NCBI GenBank assembly: GCA_003952965.2
Contig: RXIC02000409.1
Location: 1-64,000, forward strand
DNA length: 64,000 nucleotides
DNA from: Morella rubra
Lineage: Eukaryota > Streptophyta > Magnoliopsida > Fagales > Myricaceae
Reading direction: 5' to 3'
Shown piece by piece: positions 49,277 through 62,805 of this stretch; position 1 is the stretch's first letter; each line of letters starts with the position of its first letter. Both the position numbers and the translations under genes were made by a program. The notes below the pieces were generated by a model. It was not told the DNA's origin. It did no database searches and saw only the letters and a program-made list of their open reading frames with translations.

Positions 49277-52200
49277 ATGGGGTGGTCTGAGGTACTGTGG
49301 ATTGCGAGGGTCCTGGGTTTTCTACTATTGATTCCAGGAGTTCTTGGATGGGGAAAGGAAGGCCACTATGCAATTTGCAAGATAGCAGAGGTGAGGATAT
49401 CCAGTGTTAACTCTTAAAGTCTGCAATTCTTTTATGGCACTGATTCTGGATTGTATAATCTTTTTCGTTAATTCAATGATTTAGAGTTCGTATGTGTGAT
49501 TCTTGAGGCTGTTTGTAGCATGTTGGATATAAGTAATAGGAAAAAGCCAAACATTTTGGATGAATGAAGACATCAGACAAGTTGGGATGGCAATCGGGCA
49601 GCAAATTATGAAACCTCATGCAGTATTAGTTCTACATCTGATCTTTGTATTTGCAGCAATAGAACATGTCATTAAGAGCCATCATATATGAAGAGAGAGT
49701 GTGTGATCTCTGGGCCTTAAGTAATCTTCGGAGAGAATGGAAGTTTGACGAAGCACTTGTGAGTTTTGCAGGGATATCTCACTGCGGACGCTCTAGCTGC
49801 TGTGAAAGAATTGCTTCCCGAGTCTGCTGGAGGCGATCTTGCTGCTGTTTGCTCTTGGCCTGATGAGATTCGTCATAACTTCCACTGGCGATGGAGTGGT
49901 GCTTTACATTATGTTGATACACCAGATTTTAGGTGTAACTATAACTACTGCAGTAAGTTGGCTTTCTTACGTACTTTCTCATACTTTCTGTAATTTGAAA
50001 ATGCTATTTGTATAGACTGTCTCTACAGATGACAGATGCTAGCCTGTGTTGAGTTAACCCATGAGTAGCCTGTGCATCCTTATTTCATTGCCTACAACTT
50101 TGATACCAATGCCGAGAACAGTCGCTGATTCATTTTGTATGGCATTTTTTCGTGGTTGTTGGGTAAGTAATAAGCTTTATTTAAGTCATCAAGCCAAGGT
50201 CCTCAATAGGGCCAAGCAACATTAAAGAATCATTATTTCAACCCAATCCTTTGGGAATTAGGCTTGATTGAACTGAGCTGAGTTTCTTCTTGTAACCAGT
50301 GGGGTAGTAGATTCCTGTTCAATAATATTGTTGATGTCTATGGAGGATTGACAAGACACAGTTTCCATGATCTATGCTTAGCGTGGAAAAAAGGTCATTG
50401 TTAATTCACCAGAATTTTCTACAATTATAGCATGCATTCATTCCTGTGTAGCTTTCAGGCCTCTTACGATGCTATGTTACTGCACGAAAGTAATCATAGG
50501 CAGGACTGTATTGATGCTGTTAAACTGGTGTTTCTAACTACTGATGCAAGCCTAAGCATTGAGAACTAGATACTGGAGAACCATGTGGTATAACCTGATG
50601 GTTGACAAGAAATATTCTTTATGATCTACTTCACCAACAAACCTAACCTAAAAATAGCTACTCTAAGCATACTTTTCAAATTATATGCGCTATGCTTCTC
50701 TATAGGAGACTGTCATGACTCTGGCGGACATGAAGATATATGTGTGACGGGAGCAATTTACAACTACACGATGCAACTTTCGTCAGCTTATCAAAACACC
50801 AACTTAAAATTACTATGTAAGCACTTCATGTGATTCGATCCAGGCATTTTTCATGATATAGTATGACAATTACTACAACTTCAATGCTGTTTTGTCAATG
50901 ACAGACAACTTAACAGAGGCACTTATGTTCTTATCACATTTCATTGGAGATGTCCATCAGGTTTGTCCTTCCTATTGGTGCTTGAACTTCAAAATTTTGC
51001 TGTCTGGATATGCAAAAGATGTAGTGGCAAACTTATTTGTGGCTGAATAAAAAAACCTAAAATTTAATTTTTTTTGCATATTTTCCTTGGCTTTTGAATT
51101 GGACTTGATGGTAACTTTCAGCACGTACTGGAATTGTGACACCCCGAGTCTCAATTGGGGTGGGAGAAGAAAATGAATGATAAGTGAATAGTATAAGGCC
51201 AAATCCCACATTGGTTCCTTACTGGGTGGAACTAAGACTTATAATGATTCCAAGAGACTTCAAAAAGTAAGCTTGACTAGTCATTTTGAAGTCAAAGCGC
51301 AGATGTGGCTAACGCTTCCTTGGGTCTTATAAATGGTATCAGAGCGGCCGTATAACCATTAATGAGCCCTGTTGAGAACGTTAAGATTTAAGAGGGAGGG
51401 GGGAGATTATGACACCCCAAGTTCCACATGGGGTGAGAGAAAGAGTAGAAATGATAAGTGAATAGTATAAGGTCAAGTCCCACATTGGTTTCATACTAGG
51501 TGGAACTGAGACTTATAATGATTCCAAAGGGCTTCAAAAAGTAACATTGAGTAGTCCTTTTGAAGTCAAAGCGCAGATGTGACTAGCTCTCCCTTCGATC
51601 ATTATTGGAATTTTCCACCAAAGGAGAGGGTGGGGGAAGGGGGAGGGGGGGATTCTAGTAGAAGAATGGTTCAAATATCTTAATGAAAATTAATATTGCG
51701 GGGATTCTATGTTTCAGAGGTTTGTGGGATCTCTGTGGTTTGGAAGAAATAATAAAAATCCTTGAACAGGACTGACATTTTTCTAGAGGTCATCTTTTTG
51801 TTATGCAAGTGACACTGACTAAAACTGCTACAGTAGGTCTGGTACGTAGTACTTGTATTACTATACCTTATCCAACACGATCAGATAGTTTCTATGGCAG
51901 TCATGCTTAAAAAGAATGGACTCATAAGAAGCAGGGCTGCAGACTATGATCTCACAACTAATTGCACCCATCTACACATACCGATCAGTTAACTTCCAGT
52001 TCTTTTTTATTTTTCTCCCTTTCCTGTGCCTATATAGCTAAGATTGTATGAAAATTGTGTTGCGAGGAGAATTAAGTTTTCTCATTTCATCTTGACTGTT
52101 TGGTGATGGAAGCCTCTACATGTTGGTTTCACTGGAGATGGAGGTGGGAACTCAATAAAAGTCCGATGGTACCGACGGAAGACAAATCTCCACCATGTAA

Positions 52201-54955
52201 GTCTTAATAATCCTCCATGTGTATACTTTTCTCTCTCTCTCTCTCTCTCTCTAGTTGGTACCACCAATATTAAAGTATTAGAATGAATGAAATATGCCGG
52301 AAACTTGACTAATATGCACAAGTTGGATTCATTCTTTGATAGAACAGTAGTTTGCATTTGACATATTGCATACTAGACTGCATCTAAAATGGTTTGGATT
52401 GGACACTGAATGTAGAATAATGACAAGTCATATTGCGAGATCTTCTATGACATATTAAGGAAAGCCTCCCTTTCTATCATGGATCTGTGTTTTCAATGTC
52501 TTTTTTTTGGCTGATTTGAAGCACCAAATTGAGGTAATTGAGTACGTAGGTCAGGTTATGGTGTTTCAGCAGTCCGCTAGGGGTTTGAGAGAAAAATTGG
52601 GTGCTGCATGAAAATTGGTATGAAAAAATTTGGTTATACCACCAAACGTTGAGCCAAGTGCTGCCTCTCCCCTTAGAGACAAGGGATTTGGTGGGAGAGG
52701 GGGCCACTCTCCATTATGTAGCCCACGCCTTTTCATCTCGTCATTTATGTCAAAATATGTATCTCTAGCATTCATTAACTACAAAGAACTTGGACAAAGA
52801 AAATACATTTTATTATTAAAAAATATATATGGGTCCTAAAGTAGACCCCTTCATAGATATCCAAGGCAGATTCTGTTAGATGTTTGGCAGTACCACTGTA
52901 GGTGTGTAAACATGTTTATACAGGGTAGTAAATGATAACCTCCCTTCAAAAAAAATTGGTCTACTTCCAGGTTTGGGATGACATGATCATTGATTCTGCT
53001 CTGAAGACATTCTATGGTAAAGATCTTGAAATCATGATCCAAGCTATACAGGGGAACATCACGGTATGCATTTACTTGGGCATACAGTTAGCATATAAAG
53101 ACTACTGCTTATAAAGCTTAAATGAGCTTAAATCCATTTGTTTGTCATTCTTATTGTCTATAGGGTGGTTGGGAAAATGATATAGCAGTATGGGAAAACT
53201 GTGCACATAATGACACAGCTTGTCCAGACCTGTAAGTACATGGCCTTACTCCTTTCTTATTCCCCAGGTGCTTTGTCCAGATGTCTCTGTGTCTGTGCTG
53301 ATGGCTTTGAGATCTTGCATTGCTGATAGGCTTCATGTTCATATTCACAAATAGTACAGGATAAACATAAATTAGAACGATAAGAAAGAAAGTGACCTTA
53401 ATTATTTGCTTCCTTGGAATATTTCTAATCCCTGCAATCAATCATTCATTCCCTGTTGGGTTGGGTATATGCAAAAGGCAAATATGAATAAGGTTTGATG
53501 GCTGGAGTAGGGACATATATAAAGGGAAATCAACAATTAATTATGAATAAGCTTAGTTTTACTCCTTCCCATTAAGAAAAATGGCAGAGAGAGAGAGGGA
53601 GGGAGAGAGTGCCAGTATAAAAATGGAATACCCAACATGGGACGGATTCGAGTGAATAAACAATGTTTGTTTGTGAAATTTAAGGGACGGTGTGATTTTT
53701 AATCTTTTTGATAATGATAAGCAACTGGGAAAATTAGTTTGGAAGCTTTATTTGATTGGAACTTGAGCATTGATTGACCATGATGATCTGCATCTCCAGT
53801 TATTTTATCTCAGATAGGAGAAAAGAAATTGAGTTTATTTTTATATGTTAAAGTATGGTCTTAGTGGTGCCATTATTTGGCTGCTTCTAATTTTCAGGTA
53901 TGCTTCTGAAAGCATTAGTTTGGCATGCAAGTTTGCATACAGGAATGCCACAGCAGGAACAACTCTGGGAGGTATACACTCTTCGATATTGAGATTTCAA
54001 TCTTTTACATTCTTTTTGTTAGTTGTTACCCTATAAGTTAAGGTTTGTCTTTTTGTGGGACATAAGGTAGCACTGTTCTGCTTTATCATATCTTGCCTAG
54101 GTATGATTTGAGCTTGCCATGAAAATCTCGTCCCCAATATATTATCCTCCCCACCCCCACCTCCCGGGCACCCCAAAAGAAAGAAAAGAAAAGTCTATAA
54201 CGCTTTATATATTTGAAAGGAAAGAAGTGGAAATCAACTTCCCTTTTACCTTGGTGGTCTGTGGCCTGTGTTGGTTCCCCCGTGTTAGGAGTTTAATGGT
54301 TGGGTTTGTAGAGAGAGAGAGAGGAAAAAATAAAAACAAATGGAATCGAAGTTCTAAAGGTATATTGGTATCTTGATCTACTAGAGATACCTGGGTAAGC
54401 TTAAAAGAATGCTCTATTCCCTGTATACAGCTAGAATACAATCTGCAGGTTCCTTTTGTAAAATATTGCACCAGTGGCAACCAACATTGAATGTGAATGG
54501 GAAAATTATATAATTATATTGCTCTTCACACTGTACTACCAAACACTGGTCTAAAAGAACGGAACAACCGAATTTGTGGTCAACCCATTTCTTGAGTTTT
54601 CATGTACCGTCCCTCTGTAGTTTCTCTTTCGCATGGCCGACTCACCTCGGCATATGATGCTACCTAACAGGATTGGTGCTTAGGCATGCAAAAATTGCAT
54701 CTGATGAATTTCCACGATAATGCTACGTGACACATCATTGCCTCCCTAGTCCTTTACCTAGTCATCTATCTGAAGTTCATAACGTAATAGCTTACTGCAT
54801 CTTCTCCTAATTCGTTGTTTGTTTGTGTCGTAGATGACTACTTTCTTTCACGTATGCCTGTGGTGGAGAAGAGGCTAGCCCAAGGTGGGGTCCGACTAGC
54901 TGCTACGCTGAACCGTATTTTCACTTCTGAAATGAAAATTGCTCAAGCAAGATAA
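49277..54955 (+). CDS. S1/P1-type nuclease, copy A, right arm
   Basis: Nine exons: 49277-49390, 49772-49952, 50706-50816, 50905-50960, 52113-52196, 52971-53063, 53164-53231, 53898-53971 and 54834-54955. They total 903 bases, an exact 300 codons plus stop, all with GT-AG borders. After the signal peptide (about 24 residues) the mature chain would start at Trp of WGKEGH. In the P1 numbering, Trp1, His6, Asp45, His60, His116, Asp120, His126, His149 and Asp153 are all identifiable. The chain ends TSEMKIAQAR. The third exon carries the cysteine pair in CRDCHDSGGHEDIC. Expected product: a glycosylated secreted or vacuolar nuclease. A second paralog starts 437 bp downstream on the same strand. Confidence 0.94.
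51135..51606 (+). mobile_element. Miniature LTR retrotransposon (TRIM-like) in intron 4 of nuclease A, right arm
   Basis: Mirror of the element at 40111. Terminal repeats lie at 51135-51333 and 51408-51606, the primer-binding site starts at 51334, and a purine-rich tract (gagggaggggggag) ends just before the second repeat. Target duplication GGAAT lies at 51130-51134 and 51607-51611. An old, non-coding fossil. Its presence in both arms shows that it inserted before the arms were duplicated, or before two alleles split. Confidence 0.8.
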
Positions 54956-55392
54956 GAATATGGAGATGCATCATCACTTTGTTGTGAAGCACGGGGCCCA
55001 CTCGACCATTACTATATATAGCTTGAAGTTCCCCACACGCGAGACCTCAGGAAGCAAATTAATTATCCTTTCACCTTCTCTCAACCCACATGAGACTGGC
55101 CACGAAGTTATTCTTTATAGTTACTCCGTGACTTCATCCTATTATAGGGTTGATGCCTTCTGAATACAAGAATATCCCCCACATTGCTTGTATTGATGGT
55201 CAACCATGCGGGTTGGGTACTAAAGAAAGTGGCAATCAAAGACTTGTACTCAATGAATACCTTCTATAAGCTGTATATAAATGTAGCTTTACGTTCTGGT
55301 GGGACTTAAGTCCTTTGTTAGGTGCTGTCATATTGAAAGAAGAGAAGAACTAACTGGTTGATGATCTGAGGAAACACAAATAATTTGAGAGA
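54956..55392 (+). promoter_or_regulatory. Intergenic region A to B with B promoter (right arm)
   Basis: Mirror of 36329-36765. TATATAA lies at 55274-55280, about 115 bases before the copy B start codon. Confidence 0.55.
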
Positions 55393-58300
55393 ATGGGGAG
55401 GTTTGGGATTTCGGGGAGCGGGTCTCCATTTTGGTTTGTTTTGTTGCTGGGTTTTGCTTTCGTAGTAGGACCCGGGGAGGGCTGGAGCAAAGAGGGTCAT
55501 ATGATGACATGTCGGATTGCGCAGGTAATATTGGTCTTTCCTTTTTCTGGGGATTTGGGTTTCTGTTTTTATGCACCTCTGCTCCTTGTGACAAAAAAAA
55601 AAAGGGACTAAATTTACTTTAAAGTTCTTTCTTTATTTTTTTCTCGATTTTTTCCCGGCTTCCAATGTTCAAGAAGACTTTTCTGTAATGATGAATAGTG
55701 GACAAGAAAGTTTCACTGGCAAATTGACCCTAAAATATCTTTTTTCTTCTCTCCTGGGCGATTCTTAAATTTGCAGATGAAGTGAAATATTCTTTGCAGA
55801 AGTTGCTTTTTCCTAGATAATTTAATGTTTCTCTTTCTGGGCTTCAGGGAGATTGAACTTCATGTTAAATAAGAGATTTCAAGACAAGTTAAATAGGTCA
55901 AAACTCAACAGAAAAAATTGGACCATGACCCACCATTTTCCCCTATACTAGTCGGTATTTTCAGTCAGGCTGACTGGTTTTGTAACTTTCTGTCCTTGGG
56001 ACCTTTACGTGAACTTTTTATTTTAGGTAACCCATATCTGAGGTGACTCTTTGCGTGTTTTACAACTCGACTTTTTCTTCCTTTCACCCCCCGTCTTCTG
56101 CTTCAGAATTGAAATTCTTGTTTGATAAAATACCCTTTAGCTCAGAGCCTGTGACCCATGTGCCAAGAAATTACAAAGCAACCTTTGGTCGGTGAATTGA
56201 TGTTGGCCTTCTGTGCCGGTTGATGGGGACGGCGAGAGGCAAGATGGGCCGGGCCTCAGTTCATAAGATGATGAACCCGAAACTATCTTACAAAGCCCAT
56301 TCAGATCTAGGGTCGGTAGTGGGTCAGATTGATAGGTTGATAATATTTCAATCAGGCTCTCCCGTGACCCAGATCCCAGTGTTAGGATCTCTTGCGTGCG
56401 TGTGATGTTGGTCAGCCCAACAACAACAGAGACTCTCCTCTCTCTTTCTTTTTTCTTCTCTTTGTCGTTTTGTTCCCTAAGCTACTATAGAAACTCAAAA
56501 CATATGCCATTTGTTTTGGTACGCAAGACACGAGACATTACATCAAAGGTGTAAATCGCTAAGGAATAATTTACATGGAACAGCCATAAAAAAAAAAAAA
56601 AAAAAAAAGAGGCAAAGAGGAGACACGTCTCGAGGGCCGGTTCAACGGGTAGTTAAAATGATGGTCTATTCTCCCAAGAAATAATTTTTTGTAATTACAG
56701 AAACATAATAGTAGGTTTTATATGTCTAAATTGGACTCCATAACTTTTGATTTAGTTTTGTACTCCCTATAAGTTTTAAAAGACATCAATTATCGATTTG
56801 ACTGTTAAATCAAATGAAAAATGATTGAAATACCCTATAATGACAAAATCACTAATAAGGTTGAAAAATCCAAATTGAACTAAGGGTGAGAATTGATGGC
56901 TTTTAAAACTTAAGAGACGTAAAAAAAAAAAATCAAATTAAAAGTTACATGGTCCAATTTGATTTTTACCTATAAATAGAGGGTGTAATTTGATGTTTCT
57001 CTTGTATTATTCTATAAATACTCAATTAATTTACCAAGAAAAGAAATAACTAGAGATTTTTTTTTTCACATAGGAGGTACTGTGTTTTTAGTCGTGTGGA
57101 TTTTATGTTTTGTTAAAAATATATATCCAAAGAAGAGACAGAGGAGACTCTGTTTTGTATCTGAAAAGGCGATAATTTGTTTATGTTTCATATTTAGTAA
57201 AGAAATTTGACTTCCATGGAGCTGTTCCCATTCGCTCCATTGCTCGTTTCCCGTAGAGTTGGTTCCTGTTCTTCCTTTTTCCCGCTTTTTCCTGCTATTA
57301 TGCTAATAATGTTCGGTGATGGAATAATCGTGACTAAGTATTGCTGGCAAACCAATAGGATCTTCTAGGGTCCGAGGCATCAGAAGCTGTCCGGAACTTG
57401 TTACCCCCTCATGTTAGCGGCGACTTGTCAGCCCTTTGTACGTGGCCTGACCAAATCCGGCATTGGCACAAGTACCGGTGGTCAAGCCCGCTTCACTTCA
57501 TCGACACCCCCGACGATGCATGCTCATTCGATTATGAAAGTAAGCCCAAAGTGATTCTCAAAGCTTGGTCATGTCGTTTTATCAAACTCATTGCAAAAAA
57601 ATTACCTAAACTTTTTATGGGTTAGGGGACTGTCATGATCCGCATGGCGTGGAGGACATGTGCGTCGCGGGTGCCATTCAGAATTTCACCTCTCAGCTTA
57701 CGCACTACAGCGAGGGAAGTGGCGATCGTAGATGTAAGGAAGTACTGCAATGTAACAATTATTAAGTGCTTGTGTTGTTTGTCCTCAGATTGTCTGGTCT
57801 GTGCCTGTGGTTTGTTCCAACGTATGATCCTGCTTTTCTTCTGCAGATAACATGACTGAGGCTTTGTTGTTCTTGTCCCACTTTATGGGAGATATCCATC
57901 AGGTATGTATGTCCAACTTTAATTAAGGGTCTTTCTTCTAAAGCCTTTTTCGCTCCAAGCATTTATGGAAGATATCTTTTGTTTTTCTGCTTGGTTTTTC
58001 AGCCAATGCATGTTGGATTTTCCAGCGATGTAGGAGGGAACTCCATAAATCTACGCTGGTTCAGGCGTAAATCTAATCTGCACCATGTAAGCCAGGATTG
58101 AGGATCTCAAAGTGCTGCTGCTTATTTTTAAGTTTCCGAAACTCTCTCCACAACATAATTGATCAATCCTATTCGCTTTTACAGGTATGGGATAGGGACA
58201 TTGTTCTAACAGCTCTAGCAGATTACTATGAAAAGGACATGGAGCTCCTCCTAGAAGACATAGAGGGAAACTTCACTGATGTAAGACCATCTCCTCGCTT

Positions 58301-58956
58301 CATTTGTGCAACAAGATTCGTCCCATGATGAGATAAATTAGGTGCTTTTGATTATTAACATATGTAGTTGCAGGGAATATGGGCTTCTGATGTTACATCA
58401 TGGGAGCATTGTGACGATATTCATTCTTGTGTAACCAAGTGAGCTCTCTCTCTCTCTCTCCCTCACCCACCACGCTAGAAAACCGAAACACAAGGCTATT
58501 CAGATAGAATTGTTGACATCTGCTTCGTTTCCAATGTGTGCAGGTGGGCTGTAGAGAGCATAGACGTAGCTTGTAAATACGCCTACAAAGGAGTTGAGGC
58601 TGGCACAACTCTATCAGGTATGCAAATCCAATCCACCACCTCATAAACACAAAGCCAATAATTAAGGGGTGGAATCTCGGTGGCCTTGTTTTTGAACTTT
58701 TATGTATCTGGGAGCACAAATAATCACCATCTGTCAGGAAATGAAGCAGAGCATGATAATAGGGGGAGGGGAGCCTTGTGCTAAAGGAGATCTTAACAGT
58801 ACTTCTCATGCCCATTTTTGTGCGTTTGCAGATGATTACTTCAACTCAAGGATGCCTGTCGTCATGAAACGAATTGCTCAGGGTGGAGTCCGATTGGCTA
58901 TGGTTTTGAACCGAGTTTTTGGTGAACCAGACGAAGGATTTGCAACACCAACTTGA
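55393..58956 (+). CDS. S1/P1-type nuclease, copy B, right arm
   Basis: Nine exons: 55393-55524, 57359-57539, 57626-57733, 57847-57902, 58003-58086, 58185-58280, 58374-58438, 58544-58617 and 58832-58956. They total 921 bases, 306 codons plus stop. Exon sizes 2, 4, 5 and 8 equal those of copy A exactly (181, 56, 84, 74), which shows descent by tandem duplication. All zinc ligands are kept (WSKEGH, WPDQIR, LHFIDTPD, SHFMGDIHQPMHVGF, NLHHVWDRD). The chain ends GEPDEGFATPT, unlike copy A. Protein frames match the left-arm copy. The 3' UTR differs from it just 17 bases after the stop codon. Confidence 0.94.
56698..56998. mobile_element. Foldback MITE in intron 1 of nuclease B, right arm
   Basis: Mirror of the element at 34723, with the same imperfect inverted ends (AGAAACAT type). 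Confidence 0.6.
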
Positions 58957-61900
58957 GCAGCCTGCTTCAATGGGCGCAGAAAAACACACCACACCTTCAT
59001 TGTTCATCACATTCTTTTCATAACTAATACATGCTTTTGACTTAATTTCCCTATGCTTTCTATTTAGGTTGAATGTAATCCCGGACCTTAGTCATTGACT
59101 TGTTATAGTTTGTAATTTCAAATAATTGTAAGATTCTTTTTTCTAATAGATGGCATGAAATAATTGTACAATGTATTTCTCAGCATTGGCATAAAAAACA
59201 ATTTTTCCTTCAACCCTTCGCATGTGCTAGAGCTCTCTCTCTCTCTCTCTCGTGTTTCTTCTTACTGAGCCTGACCTCCCCTTTTCGCGCTGCTCTCGGA
59301 CTCCTCCCATTCCCCTCCCCCCTTCTATCGGAGTCTTCTCCTATCCATTGGTACGTTGGCATTTTGGTTTTTCATCTTGGTCTCGGCGAACACACACTAC
59401 GGGCTCCGGCCTCCGACCTATCATGCCCAATCGGTTAGCTCGTCGGCCCGTGACGACATCTCACGCAATTTCGGCCGCCCTCCTCCACCTCTTACCGAGA
59501 GTCTTCGGGTACTCCCAGGGCAGGATTCCGAGGGAAGAAGGATCGAGGAACTAATCACCGCAACCTCTCCTCCCGAGTACCGCGAAGGACATCGTGGCCA
59601 TGAGTGCCGTTGGTTGTGTTTTGGGCCCGTTGTTGGGTTCCAGAACTTCAAATCTAGGCTAGGAAATTTTGGGTTTTTTTGACCCTGTTGATTGGTTTGG
59701 GCCTTTACCCCACTGTGATTGTCGTAAAGGGCTTCAAGCCCGTTTGTCTTATAGCTGGGCCTATACGCCTTCCTTTATATTGTGTCAGGATCTTCTAATT
59801 TCTCCTTATAAGAGGGTGCTCGGATGTGAAAATTTTAAGGTGCTTAAAATTTTGAAATATTAGAATTGATGAAAAAGTAAAAAGAGAGATAATTATAATT
59901 AATTTTTTATATTTATTTAGAGTGAAAAATGATGATTTGATAAAGAGAGAATTTTGAGAAATTATTTTATTGGAGTAGAAATTTTGAAAAACGAAAATAT
60001 TGGGTGATGAACCCCACTTAAATTGATAAAAGTTACTATTTGCCTAAAAATACGAGTAACCCCCCCCCCCCCCCCCTCCTCTTCTCTATGGGGAATGGTC
60101 CTCTTTAATTAGTCTTATGATTATCCGAGCAATTCTACTTTGGCGTTTTTAGCTTTCTTTTTGACTTTGTTCAAATTATTTACTTTTCTTACCCAAAAGG
60201 TAGGAAGAAAATATGGTAATCCATCATTTGCGTCACGTTCACCTAATTGTACTTGCAATCGTCACGTTCCCCAGATTCACGCACGAGATATTTTCCATTA
60301 TTTTGGAGCTCAATCTTGATTGGTTGTACGTCCGAGGGCCAACCAAATCAGAGACTTAAATACACATATACCTCACAGCCTGTCTAAAAGGGCAACGGCA
60401 CAGACGACGGATATCAATAAAGAGGCCAAAAAAGAAAAAAAAAAAATCACTTGCTAAAAAACATAATAATATTTAATTACCACCTTTATTATTAGAGTCA
60501 ATTGTGGGAAACTTGTGGTTATAAATTGACATGTGAACCCACAACAAGTTCATGTACAACCACATTTTCACCATTTTTTTTATCTCAACTCGTGATTGGT
60601 TGAAGCTCCGACAACGAACCAAGTTTGAAAATTAAAAAAAAGCTAAAAAACAAAAAAGTAGATGCTCATGGCGTGCATGTCTAGTGGGCGGCATCATGTA
60701 AGATTGACTAATTAAACAGAGGAAAGGACAATTATGAATCCTTTACTTACCAAGCTCATAAGATTAAAACAAAAATGTTGAGCCGCCCTCTATTTAAGTT
60801 ATCAATTTCATCACATTCCATAATTGATTACTTGATGTAGATGACTTGATCTTAACATACGATACAAATTGATGAATCCTCAAGTGATATTTTTCTAATA
60901 GTTGAAGTAAAAAAACTGAAGATTCTCCATTAATATATTAGAGTTATGGTTATAAGATGTGGTAGCGTGTTTATACATCCCTTTTTCTTGTGAATGTTTC
61001 TTTTGCCTACCCCTCCTTATTTATTGATTTGTTACAAAGATCTACCGTAAAAAGATAACGTCACAATTTTAGATCTGAATTGGCATGCGTCGTGGCTTTG
61101 AAAATAAACTAAATTCAGAATTAAAGATTTTATAGCAATTATATTCAAATTGTCAACCCATTCCTAAGAAGATTGACTACGGATTTGAGCCATAGCCCAT
61201 GGTTTTAATGAAACCGTACCATTTTTTCAATCAAAATAAAGCAAGTGTGATTTTTTGAATCTAAATAAAAGTCTGGTTTACGGACATGCTCATGGTCTGT
61301 CAAGAGAGTCATGCTTGTCCGTTCCATTTCCTCTTTAAAATAAGTTCTTGTTTGTCTAGAAAAAAAAAAAAAATAACATCTAAAATTAACCTTGTATAAG
61401 CAGGGACGGTATGAATTCTTTGCTTGCTGTAAGAAGTAATGACAGCTCTCCAATGTCAAATTGCAGTACCTTCTCCTCTTTTTTTTTTTCTTTCTTTCCC
61501 ATTTAATTACTGCAATTATTTTAATTTTTAATTTATTTATTGAATTCACCTAGTCTTCTTATTGATCGGCATATTCTTGTGATTCATGTACGATACAACT
61601 TTTACCATTTCGATATCTAAATCGTGATCGACTGTAACTCTGAATTAGCAAAAAAGTTGAAAAATTAAAAATACACACATGCTCAAGGAGAGGACCAGAC
61701 GTTCTTAACTCTTTTTTTCGTTTTTTGTTTTTCCTTCTAGACTCACAGATTACAGAGGAGAAGACGCAACGTTATTAATCCTTGTTTGTTTTCCGAGAAA
61801 GTAGAAGACCGGAAGTTATTAACTATTTACAGGAAAAAACATATTGGCTAACCGCTAACGTCAATGCCGACTCCTTCTGAAGCAGGCCGTGAGCAGTGAC

Positions 61901-62805
61901 GACAATTAAGTAGCAAAATAACGCTAGTGCTACTTAACAAAGCTTTGAGATGGGGACTAATAATAGAAACCAGTTCCTCAAAGAAAGGGGCCCCCGATAT
62001 CATGGGAGACAAGAAATACGGACAGTCCAAACCATTAAAACGTAGAAAGCGAGGATCGCATTGGTCTGAGCACGACATCATGGTGACAGAAACTTGCACT
62101 GTTAAAACGTTAAAAGCGAGGATCGCGTTGGTCCGAGCACGAGAACTTTGAACGCCATCACCTTCATTTTCACTCTTTTTTTTTTTTTTTTTTTTTATAT
62201 TAAAAAAATGTGCGTTTTTCTTCCCGAATTCTCTTCCCACATCAAGTTGGACATGGTCTTTGCGGGTCCCGCGAGACACATGTGTGGAGCCCATTGACGA
62301 CGTTTCAAAGGCTTCGAACGTTTCTGTCCGTTGATTTTTACGTGATTGACTTGAGCGTCTCTGATCACCATGGCAGTTTAACCTACGGTGACTAGGGTTT
62401 TTGGTGGAGCAAACGTGTCCGATGTCCAAACGTAGCACAGCTGGGACCAGATCACACGGTCAAAGATTTCTGACCGAGACGACGCCGTCTCTTCCGCGGA
62501 ATGCTTTGTAGTCACTCCTGTAGTGCATTCCTTTCCATTTCCAGGTGTCGACGAACAAGAACTGTTCTGTATGTGCAAAGGACACCCAACGTGCTCTACC
62601 GGGCCTTCCTCGAACTCTCCAACTTTCTTGCGCCCTAAGGCGGTCTATGAATCTCCACCGTTTATTCTATATTCTTTTATTATTTCTCAATTATTTAAAA
62701 AAATCTGTCGTTCTCTCTTACGTTGATATCTACATTTGCTTTTCCTACAGGCTACAACAATGACATATATTTATAAATTTATAATTATATGGGGCAAACG
62801 TTCTT
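58957..62805. other. AT-rich gap, outer right arm
   Basis: Mirror of 28816-32766. It holds the arm-specific segment at 58973-59023, the GC-richer unassigned block at about 59252-59640, a 17-base C run at 60060-60076, a poly-T run near 62176-62197 and the 43-bp direct repeat (62033-62075 and 62100-62142). No gene recognised. Confidence 0.55.
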
